A stretch of DNA of 5,758 nt from assembly GCA_013153915.1 (NCBI GenBank), contig JAADDL010000090.1, positions 1 to 5,758 on the forward strand, written 5' to 3'. The stretch comes from Campylobacterota bacterium (GTDB lineage: Bacteria; Campylobacterota; Campylobacteria; Campylobacterales; JALSKU01). Every line of letters begins with the position of its first letter. The stretch's first letter is position 1. The translations under genes and the position numbers were made by a program. The notes beneath the pieces are model-generated. The model made no database searches. It saw only the letters and a program-made list of their open reading frames with translations, and was not told the DNA's origin. Of this stretch, positions 1 through 5,758 are shown in pieces.

Positions 1-324
1 ACACTTGGAGCCGTAGCCATAGGCGGACCTCCCGTGATACTTTGGGTTATGGCTCAAAACTGGAGTGCCCTTAGAGTTAGAGCTTTTTTAAGCGCACTAT
101 TTTTTGCCGCTTCTCCGGTGCTTTTGATACTTCTTTATCTAAATTTCGGAGATGAACTTTTGGAGTATTTTATCATAGGTCTTTGTTTTACACCCGTAGT
201 CGTGATAGGAACGCTATTTGGCGTGAAACTCGGCAACAAACTCGATGCCAAAAAACTAAAAAAAATAATAACGTTTTTACTGATTGCCACCTCTTTGTTT
301 TCTATATTTTCACCATATATTTAA
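1..324 (+). CDS. TauE/SafE-family membrane permease, C-terminal part (5' end outside window)
   Basis: The reading frame is open from base 1 and gives 107 residues before a TAA stop. The start lies outside the window; the GTG at 34 is an internal Val codon, because the upstream codons continue the family motif. Seen: a GGPP motif (residues 8-11) followed by VILW, typical of the second half-repeat of the TauE/SafE (DUF81) family. Three hydrophobic segments follow, at about 30-48, 56-76 and 90-105. The loop before the last helix (GVKLGNKLDAKKLKK) matches the family's usual G-x-K-L pattern with basic residues. Known of the family: inner-membrane permeases, some exporting sulfite or sulfonate-derived anions, most uncharacterised. 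The substrate here is unknown. The gene is convergent with the DUF445 gene and its last 15 bases overlap that gene's end. An A8 run lies at 258-265. Confident in family, not in substrate. Confidence 0.88.
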   Translation, partial: TLGAVAIGGPPVILWVMAQNWSALRVRAFLSALFFAASPVLLILLYLNFGDELLEYFIIGLCFTPVVVIGTLFGVKLGNKLDAKKLKKIITFLLIATSLFSIFSPYI

Positions 325-1035
325 GTTTTGCAAAGATGTAGACAACAACCCCAACAATCCTCCAAAAACTCCACCCCACAAAACAAGCCAACTCAAATGC
401 TCTTTTATCATATTTTTGATGATTTCCTTAACCATATCTGGGGTTAGTTCATCAAGTCTTTTATCGACTATCTTTTCAATCTTTTTTATCAAATCTTCAC
501 TAACATTAGAATTTGTTAAACTATTCTGCAAGACTTGATTGAAAGCTTCACTTTTTGTTATGGAAACAACGGAACTTTTAAGTTTCTTTACAAAACTGTC
601 TTTTAAAGGCTCCAAAGCTTTTTCTCCGCCAAACATATTTAGCATACCGCCAAAACTCGACTCCATAACACTCTGCTTTAAAGCTTCATACGCGGGAGTA
701 AAATCGGTCTGCTCTATGATGGAGGATAAATCGATATTTGACTCCTCTTTTTTGAAAAAATCATCCAGTTGCTCTTTGGTGAAAAACTGCTCCATTATAA
801 GATTTTTTATAGATCTTTTAAAATCCTCAAATTTTAAAGCTATGATACCCGAACCGTACAAAAAAGGAACTTTCTCAAAAAGCATATGGATAGCAAGCTG
901 ATTTGTTATGGCTCCCGAAAGCGCAAAAAGTCCGGTATAGTATAAATAGTCTCTATATACTGGTGGCACAAAAAAAGAGGCTACCACCAATAAAAAAGCT
1001 ATAAGATTCGTAAAAAAGGCTTTATCAAACTTCAT
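310..1035 (-). CDS. DUF445-family membrane protein, short form
   Basis: This is a 241-residue protein starting at ATG 1035. The TTG at 1038, one codon upstream, is less likely because the Shine-Dalgarno AAGGGAG (1043-1049) lies 7 nt from the ATG but only 4 nt from the TTG. Seen: two N-terminal hydrophobic segments (about residues 7-26 and 30-50), the second running into GAITNQLAIHMLF. Then comes PFLYGSGIIALKFEDFK, the hallmark N-terminal block of DUF445 (YheB/YjiN-like) proteins. A long, charged, helical central region follows (about 70-205), and a C-terminal glycine-rich membrane helix (about 211-231). Many DUF445 proteins are clearly longer, so this is a compact version in which both membrane anchors are kept. 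The molecular function of the family is not established. It is last in the apparent operon with the TonB receptor, 20 nt after the six-helix gene. Its end overlaps the convergent permease gene by 15 bp. Confidence 0.85.
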   Translation of the reverse strand: MKFDKAFFTNLIAFLLVVASFFVPPVYRDYLYYTGLFALSGAITNQLAIHMLFEKVPFLYGSGIIALKFEDFKRSIKNLIMEQFFTKEQLDDFFKKEESNIDLSSIIEQTDFTPAYEALKQSVMESSFGGMLNMFGGEKALEPLKDSFVKKLKSSVVSITKSEAFNQVLQNSLTNSNVSEDLIKKIEKIVDKRLDELTPDMVKEIIKNMIKEHLSWLVLWGGVFGGLLGLLSTSLQNLNIW

Positions 1036-1042
1036 CAAACCG

Positions 1043-1049
1043 CTCCCTT
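1043..1049 (-). promoter_or_regulatory. Ribosome binding site of the DUF445 gene
   Basis: The minus strand reads AAGGGAG, then 7 nt, then ATG at 1035. The site lies in the 20-nt gap after the six-helix gene's stop. It decides between the adjacent TTG (1038) and ATG (1035) in favour of the ATG. Confidence 0.7.
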
Positions 1050-1055
1050 ATGATT

Positions 1056-1628
1056 TTAGTCGGTTATTTTATCATATTTTTCAAAAGATTTATATACCAA
1101 GATAAGTATGATTATCTCCAATACCAACAGTATAAAATGCAGATAGTAAACTTGTGTTTGCTTATCTATGATACCGAAAAAATCAAGCGTTTTATAAAAA
1201 AGATATGATACTACAAGCCCTACAAGATACCCTTTTTGCTTCATAATATCGGCAAAAGATAAAAGCACGGTTTTTTTTAACGCAACCGTCTCCATCCTTA
1301 CAAGATAACTACCGAAAACAAATGTTAGTTGATATCCGAGATAAACCACCAAGGCACTCATATAGGAGTATTTAAAAAGCAAGAAAAAGATAACAAAACT
1401 CAAAACGGTTAGCTCAACAAACATAGTGATATAGAAAAAATACTTTATATTCATAATCTTTTCGTAAAATTTTGCGATTATCAACATACCTATCGCCAAA
1501 GCTATACCGCCTAGAGAAAATATGGAGGGTTTTAGGGGAGTATATACCACAAATATACTCCCTACACTCAAACCCAAAAATAAAGAGTTAAAAAATTTAT
1601 ACCATAGATAGTATCTATAATCTATCAA
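1056..1628 (-). CDS. Six-helix inner-membrane protein, half-MFS-like, function unknown
   Basis: This is a 190-residue, very hydrophobic protein that I do not recognise by name. Predicted membrane segments lie at about 11-29, 35-53, 62-85, 89-110, 131-149 and 160-180. A basic or polar loop follows helix 2 (AKFYEKIMNIKY), and a longer basic loop separates helices 4 and 5 (RMETVALKKT). This layout resembles one half of a major facilitator transporter (inference from topology only). The start is TTG at 1626-1628: an in-frame TAA lies two codons upstream, so nothing earlier is possible. The next Met is residue 48, which would remove the first helix. The TTG shares the TTGA overlap with the receptor's TGA stop, indicating translational coupling. 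A GGAG stretch about 14 nt upstream, inside the receptor's last codons, is a weak, rather distant ribosome site. The context suggests a role with the receptor's substrate. A non-transport membrane role cannot be excluded. Confidence 0.72.
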   Translation of the reverse strand: MIDYRYYLWYKFFNSLFLGLSVGSIFVVYTPLKPSIFSLGGIALAIGMLIIAKFYEKIMNIKYFFYITMFVELTVLSFVIFFLLFKYSYMSALVVYLGYQLTFVFGSYLVRMETVALKKTVLLSFADIMKQKGYLVGLVVSYLFYKTLDFFGIIDKQTQVYYLHFILLVLEIIILILVYKSFEKYDKITD

Positions 1629-3643
1629 AACTTAACACTCACTCCGAACATAAATGTCCTTTCGTAATTTACCGGATATACGCCTAAAGCATACCCGCTA
1701 TCAACAAATAGAGCGTTTTTCTTGTCAAAGATATTGTTTACTTTGGCAAATAGATTTAACTTTTTAAGTTTATAGCCTATAGAAAAATCGGTCGAATTAT
1801 AGCTGTCCATCTTACCGTAACTCTCATCAAAATCGCTCATTGCATAAGCTTTTGATCTATATGTATGAGATAAAAGCAAAGATAGTTTATAGGTAGGATT
1901 GTAGCCTATGGATACTTTTAGGTTATGCTTTGAGACTCCGGGGATTTCATTGCCCTCTATGGATGGATCGCTACTGTTTTCTTTTATCTTCGTATCGACA
2001 AAGGAGTAGTTTAACTTTACAAAAAGATTGTAGTGTATATTATACTTCTCTTGTAATGTAAAGCCGTATTTCCTGGTTTTGTTAAGATTAGTATTTTGCC
2101 AAGTGGCGGCATTATAGTATATCTCGTCTTTAACATTTGCGTAAAATGCGCTAAATTTAAATCTATGGGGATATTTAAAGTAGTTGTAACCTAGATTATA
2201 GTTATTAACTTTTGCCGGCTTGATAAAACCGTTAAAAGTATAACTATTATTAGCAAAATCGTAACTAAAAAACCTATCCACGTCGGGAGCCTCAAAAGAG
2301 CGATTTATATTTACAAACAAAGATGAATTGTTTGTTAGTTTATAGTTATAACCGAAATCATAAGCGTTTAGATACATATCGTCGCTCAAAGAACTTCTAG
2401 CGTTACTGTAATCATACTCAACTCTTTCTCTTCTAGCGCCTAAAGAGATAGTGCTTTTACCGATAAAAAAATTACCTTTTAAAAAGTAACCCAGATCATC
2501 TTTTTCCATTGTGTTTTGATTTACTCTTTTTCCGTTAAATTTTTGCAAACCTAAAACTAACTTGGCATTTTCTGTTTTATAGTATAAACTACCGTTGTAG
2601 CTATCATAATCATATTTGTTTGATAAATTATATGTTATATAGTTTGATGATTTATCCTCATTGCTCCCTCTAAAAACAAATGAGAGCTTACCGTCAAAAT
2701 CATAATCCATTCCATAACTTAAAACATCGTCTTTATAATACTGTTCACTATAAGGTGCGCCCCAACTTGGATCCGGCACCGTTTTCGGGTCTTCTTCATA
2801 TTGTGATAAAGTCAAAGAGTTTGCGTACTTGGTATCTATCGTAGAAAATGTTTTGCCCACAAATACGGATAACTTATCGCAAGGCGTTAGTGTTAGTTTA
2901 AATCCCTTATTTTTACTGTATCCGTCATCTCTAGTACCGTCACTCGCTATCACTCTATCTCCGTCACTACCGGTATTGTTTATAAAGCCCGATACCGCAA
3001 ACTTTTCCTGTTTGATGCCTATATTTGCATCGGCATGCCATAGGCCGTGAGTGCCGACATATGTACTCAAACTAACACCGTCAAAATCTTTTGTTATGAT
3101 ATTAATAACTCCCGCATTTGCCCCGTCACCGTATTCAACCGAACCCGAACCTTTTATAATTTCTATCTTTTTTATACTCTCAAGAGGTATGTTAGAAAGT
3201 AGTTGAGGTGTCATATCTATATTATTAAGCCTTCTACCGTTTACGGTTATAACAACATTTTCATATCCGCTCTCCAAACCGTATCCGCCCATATCTATAA
3301 GCTGAGAAAAGCTATTGCCGTATGAGGGAAGCGTAGTAACTGATGTTTGAGAGTTTAGAAAGTCATATAAATCTTTCGCATGAGAGTTTTTTATATCTTT
3401 TTGGGTATATATTTCAGACGCAAACGGGGCATCCACCTCTTTAACTTCTATCTTTTTCGATATAACGATAGGGTCATCTTCATTGACGGCATCACCGCTA
3501 TCGTCAATCATTTGTCTGACTGTGGCATTATCGCTACTGTCCGTATAGCTTTGATTTTGACTTGCCATCATAGCAGATGAACTAAAAGCCAATATCGCCG
3601 CAAGCGAAAAGTAAGCTTTGCCGAATCCTTTAGGTTTTTTCAC
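1625..3643 (-). CDS. TonB-dependent outer-membrane receptor, substrate unknown
   Basis: This is a 672-residue receptor that would import a ligand across the outer membrane using TonB-ExbBD energy. I chose GTG 3643 as the start because AAGGAG (3649-3654) sits 5 nt upstream and a clean signal peptide begins there: MKKPKGFGK, then a hydrophobic core, with cleavage near residues 24-27. Next come about 30 acidic, polar residues, too short for the signalling domain of FecA-type transducers. A likely TonB box follows (DPIVISKKIEV, about 57-67). The plug domain spans about 75-187, with NGRRLNN (135-141) and EIIKGSGSVEYGDGANAGVINIITK-type block (161-185, described by its ends EIIKG and INIITK). The rest is a beta-barrel with alternating aromatic strands, a late NNIFDKKN motif, and a terminal Phe as expected for BAM-dependent insertion. 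The length is normal for the family. No motif identifies the ligand; proximity to metH makes a corrinoid possible, iron or haem equally so. Confidence 0.93.
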   Translation of the reverse strand: MKKPKGFGKAYFSLAAILAFSSSAMMASQNQSYTDSSDNATVRQMIDDSGDAVNEDDPIVISKKIEVKEVDAPFASEIYTQKDIKNSHAKDLYDFLNSQTSVTTLPSYGNSFSQLIDMGGYGLESGYENVVITVNGRRLNNIDMTPQLLSNIPLESIKKIEIIKGSGSVEYGDGANAGVINIITKDFDGVSLSTYVGTHGLWHADANIGIKQEKFAVSGFINNTGSDGDRVIASDGTRDDGYSKNKGFKLTLTPCDKLSVFVGKTFSTIDTKYANSLTLSQYEEDPKTVPDPSWGAPYSEQYYKDDVLSYGMDYDFDGKLSFVFRGSNEDKSSNYITYNLSNKYDYDSYNGSLYYKTENAKLVLGLQKFNGKRVNQNTMEKDDLGYFLKGNFFIGKSTISLGARRERVEYDYSNARSSLSDDMYLNAYDFGYNYKLTNNSSLFVNINRSFEAPDVDRFFSYDFANNSYTFNGFIKPAKVNNYNLGYNYFKYPHRFKFSAFYANVKDEIYYNAATWQNTNLNKTRKYGFTLQEKYNIHYNLFVKLNYSFVDTKIKENSSDPSIEGNEIPGVSKHNLKVSIGYNPTYKLSLLLSHTYRSKAYAMSDFDESYGKMDSYNSTDFSIGYKLKKLNLFAKVNNIFDKKNALFVDSGYALGVYPVNYERTFMFGVSVKF

Positions 3644-3648
3644 AAGTT

Positions 3649-3654
3649 CTCCTT
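3649..3654 (-). promoter_or_regulatory. Ribosome binding site of the TonB receptor gene
   Basis: The minus strand reads AAGGAG with a 5-nt spacer (AACTT) to GTG 3643. It is a near-perfect Shine-Dalgarno sequence. It fixes the GTG as the start and makes the upstream in-frame TTG at 3682 unlikely. That TTG also overlaps the predicted promoter and would put 13 non-signal residues in front of the signal peptide. Confidence 0.85.
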
Positions 3655-3673
3655 TTGTAAAATTTAAGGCGTT

Positions 3674-3687
3674 ATTATACAAAAAAA
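3674..3687 (-). promoter_or_regulatory. Housekeeping-type promoter of the receptor operon
   Basis: The minus strand carries a T7 tract (3681-3687), then G, then a perfect TATAAT (3674-3679). A transcript would start near 3667, leaving a leader of about 24 nt before the GTG. No good -35 hexamer lies 16-18 nt upstream. A T-rich tract in its place is the known pattern for the main sigma factor of Campylobacter and Helicobacter relatives. The promoter lies in the 68-bp gap after metH, so the receptor, six-helix and DUF445 genes can be expressed independently of metH. Readthrough from metH is also possible because no terminator hairpin is visible in the gap. Confidence 0.68.
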
Positions 3688-3692
3688 TAGTT

Positions 3693-3715
3693 GCTAAAAC
3701 GCTAAAATAGGCTAA
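3693..3715 (-). repeat. Short direct repeats upstream of the receptor promoter
   Basis: On the plus strand GCTAAAA occurs at 3693-3699 and again at 3701-3707, with a shortened GCTAA at 3711-3715 that overlaps the metH stop codon. Relative to the predicted transcription start, the copies fall around the -35 region and just upstream. They could be a regulator site or chance in AT-rich DNA. They do not form an inverted repeat or a terminator. Confidence 0.35.
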
Positions 3716-5758
3716 TCGACATTGAAATATATCGCCTCTTTATGATGAAATATCATAGCAGTCGTAGTCTGTTCCGGATGCATTTGGTAAGTCTCGCTTA
3801 AAGTTATACCGAACTCTTCGGGCTTCAAAAGATCAAATATCAGCTTATTGTCTGCCAAATTTGGACATGACGGATAGCCAAAAGAGTATCTGCACCCATG
3901 ATAACCTCTCATCTTCACATCTCTTAAAGAGTGTCCTTCATTTTCAGCTATACCGAGATCGAGCCTTATCTGCTTATGGACTATCTCCGCCAAAGCTTCC
4001 GCCAGCTCCACACTGATACCGTGTAAGAGATGATACTCTTTGAACTCCCCTTTTGCAAAAAGCTCCTTTTCATACTCACTAAATCTCTTCCCGGCACTTA
4101 CACAGCTAAAAGCCAAAACATCATGCCTATCATCTCTTAGATAATCACTTAGACACCTAAAAGGCGCTCTTCTTTGTCTTGGCAACGATAGGGTTTTTAT
4201 AGCTCTTTGTTTTACCTTTTCTATCGGCTCTTTGTTTGCCTCTTTGTCACTAAAAAAGCCCTCTTTCTCATCAAATATAAATATGTCGTTTTTATATCCC
4301 CTGCTTGGAAAATAGCCATATAACAAAGTGGGTTCAAAGAGTCCAAGCCTGAGTATATCGCTCTTTACTCTCTCATACAAAGGCCAAAGCACCTCATCTC
4401 TTTGCTTTTGCCTCTCCTCTTTACTCATACCCTTACCGCTATAACCCCAAGCTCTTGAAAAGAGCAATTTGTGGTTTATCCACTCAAAGGCTATCTCTCT
4501 TACATCCGTCTCCAAGACTCTTCTGCCCCAAAACGGAGGTATCGGCACATCGACCCTGCTTGGCATCTTTATCTCATCAAAAGATGGCATAGGAGCATAC
4601 TCTTTTTTCGGTTTTTTTGGTTTTTTCTCTTTTTTTTCGCTTCCAAGGGTCGTATCGGTGATACCTTTTTCTATTCTGCTCATTGCCTCTATGCCCTCAA
4701 AGGCATCTTTGCAGTAAAAAACAGACCCGTCGTAGTTCGGACGACAATAATCCTCCACAAAATTATCCGTCAGTGCCGCACCACCCAGTATCACGGGCAC
4801 ATCTATACCTTTGGATTTAAGCGTTTCGAGGTTCTCTTTCATCACGGAAGTGGACTTTACCAAAAGTCCGCTCATACCAATAGCGTCGGCATCATGCTCT
4901 TTATAAGCTTTGATAAAATCCTCTATATCGACTTTTATGCCGAGATTTACCACTTTAAAACCATTATTGCTAAGTATGATATCCACAAGATTTTTACCCA
5001 CATCATGAACATCGCCTTTTACGGTTCCTAGTATCAAAGTGGTTTCACTCTCTTTTTCTACCTTGGGCAAAAACGGCTTTAAAAAATCAACTGCCGCTTT
5101 CATCACTTCAGCCGACTGCAACACAAAAGGCAACTGCATCTGTCCGCTCCCAAAAAGATCGCCCACCACTTTCATGGCGTCTATAAGTATCTCATTGACT
5201 ATCTTTTGAGGAGGAATTTTATCTTTGACCTCTTCCAAAAGCGGCATCATCCTCTCTTTGTCGCCGTCAATCAATAATTTTTTTATCTTCTCTTCATCAC
5301 TTAGTTTTTTAAATGCCTCATCCTCTTCCTCTTGATTTGTCTCTTTGACATCGGAGAAAAACTCTATAAATCTAAAAAGAGGATCACCCTCTTCTCTTCT
5401 GTTAAAAAGCAAATCTTCGCAAACTTTTCTCTGCTCGTCGGTTATCCTGTGCATCGGAATGATATTTTTTACATTTACGATAGCCATAGAGAGCCCCGCC
5501 TCTACGCAGTGGTGCAAAAATACCGAATTTAGATACTCTCTTGCGTGCTTTGCCAACCCAAAAGAGATATTTGAGATACCAAGTACAAAACCAACTTCGG
5601 GATAAAGCTTATGAAACTCTTTTATGGCTTCTATGGTTTCGATAGCGGCCGTATGATACTCCTCATCTCCACTTCCAACCGTAAATGTCAAGAGATCAAA
5701 TACCAAATCACTCGGATCAAAGCCATATTTGTTTACGGCAAGGTCGTATATCCTTTCG
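3712..5758 (-). CDS. metH: Cobalamin-dependent methionine synthase, C-terminal two-thirds (5' end outside window)
   Basis: The enzyme transfers the methyl group of 5-methyltetrahydrofolate to homocysteine via methylcobalamin in the cytoplasm. The frame is open to the right edge, giving 681 complete residues and a TAG stop; the homocysteine domain and start are outside. In fragment numbering: the end of the pterin domain (1 to about 130, with YDLAVNKYGFDP and LGISNISFGL); the helical cap (about 147-237, with QLPFVLQSAEVMKAA); the B12 Rossmann domain (about 238-367) with DVHDVGKN, whose D249, H251 and G254 form the DxHxxG motif and H251 is the predicted lower cobalt ligand; a Lys/Pro linker (about 373-386); and the AdoMet reactivation domain (about 400-681) with RGYHGCRYSFGYPSCP (617-632). 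It ends about 38 residues earlier than E. coli MetH, as far as I can align by eye, just after the conserved YF-V strand. All key motifs are intact, so it should be active and self-reactivating with a reductase partner. The TonB receptor gene follows after 68 bp. Confidence 0.97.
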   Translation of the reverse strand, partial: ERIYDLAVNKYGFDPSDLVFDLLTFTVGSGDEEYHTAAIETIEAIKEFHKLYPEVGFVLGISNISFGLAKHAREYLNSVFLHHCVEAGLSMAIVNVKNIIPMHRITDEQRKVCEDLLFNRREEGDPLFRFIEFFSDVKETNQEEEDEAFKKLSDEEKIKKLLIDGDKERMMPLLEEVKDKIPPQKIVNEILIDAMKVVGDLFGSGQMQLPFVLQSAEVMKAAVDFLKPFLPKVEKESETTLILGTVKGDVHDVGKNLVDIILSNNGFKVVNLGIKVDIEDFIKAYKEHDADAIGMSGLLVKSTSVMKENLETLKSKGIDVPVILGGAALTDNFVEDYCRPNYDGSVFYCKDAFEGIEAMSRIEKGITDTTLGSEKKEKKPKKPKKEYAPMPSFDEIKMPSRVDVPIPPFWGRRVLETDVREIAFEWINHKLLFSRAWGYSGKGMSKEERQKQRDEVLWPLYERVKSDILRLGLFEPTLLYGYFPSRGYKNDIFIFDEKEGFFSDKEANKEPIEKVKQRAIKTLSLPRQRRAPFRCLSDYLRDDRHDVLAFSCVSAGKRFSEYEKELFAKGEFKEYHLLHGISVELAEALAEIVHKQIRLDLGIAENEGHSLRDVKMRGYHGCRYSFGYPSCPNLADNKLIFDLLKPEEFGITLSETYQMHPEQTTTAMIFHHKEAIYFNVD

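Noticed and set aside
240..300. Minus-strand terminator for the DUF445 operon (T-runs at the antisense of 250-265)
   Set aside because: The T-tracts come from Lys codons of the permease on the other strand, and only a very weak AT-rich hairpin (around AAACGTT) precedes them.
284..901. Plus-strand open frames opposite the DUF445 gene
   Set aside because: The opposite strand encodes a recognisable family with a good ribosome site. These frames are Ser/Lys/Phe-rich translations of its antisense and have no domain.
3644..3711. Cobalamin riboswitch between metH and the receptor
   Set aside because: The gap is only 68 bp and the predicted leader about 24 nt, far too short for a B12 riboswitch, and no B12-box sequence is seen.
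3644..3711. Fur box at the receptor promoter
   Set aside because: The region is AT-rich but has no convincing GATAAT-type palindrome. The TATAATAA around the -10 does not have a matching inverted half.
4469..5031. Plus-strand open frames opposite metH (82 and 186 codons)
   Set aside because: They lie antisense to a strongly conserved metH, have low-complexity Phe/Ser runs mirroring the Lys linker, and resemble no family. They are shadows of the coding frame.
1..5758. CRISPR array, tRNA/rRNA gene, insertion sequence or prophage
   Set aside because: No spaced repeats, cloverleaf-like segments, transposase-like frames or terminal inverted repeats were seen. The window is almost fully covered by five protein genes.

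Overview
The window looks like a chromosomal segment from a member of the Campylobacterota (Campylobacter / Sulfurospirillum / Sulfurimonas type). This is inferred from the AT-rich, lysine/phenylalanine/isoleucine-heavy coding style, a promoter with a perfect TATAAT preceded by a T-tract instead of a recognisable -35 box, and a MetH with the compact C-terminus of the non-enterobacterial forms. Genus and species cannot be fixed from the sequence alone.

Layout, left to right. (1) At the left edge is the 3' end of a plus-strand gene for a TauE/SafE-family membrane permease. It overlaps tail-to-tail, by 15 bp, the end of a minus-strand gene. (2) Everything else is on the minus strand. In order of transcription (right to left) it is: the 3' two-thirds of metH, cut by the right edge; a 68-bp gap with a strong promoter candidate; a TonB-dependent outer-membrane receptor with signal peptide; a six-helix inner-membrane protein of unknown function that starts with TTG inside the receptor stop codon; and a short DUF445-family membrane protein.

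The receptor, six-helix protein and DUF445 protein are spaced like one operon (4-nt overlap, then a 20-nt gap). The coupling suggests that the receptor and the small half-MFS-like protein work on the same imported substrate across the outer and inner membranes, but the substrate cannot be read from the sequence. The receptor lies directly downstream of B12-dependent methionine synthase, so a corrinoid is one possible cargo. Iron chelates, haem or other metals are equally possible. No riboswitch, Fur box, mobile element, tRNA/rRNA or CRISPR array was seen. Gene density is very high, and no stretch over 300 bp lacks a gene.

Three start codons called by longest ORF were re-examined. The receptor very probably starts at GTG 3643 rather than TTG 3682. 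The DUF445 protein starts at ATG 1035 rather than TTG 1038. The six-helix protein has only the TTG at 1628 available. I see mostly ordinary core-genome content. The least explained item is the receptor plus six-helix protein pair.
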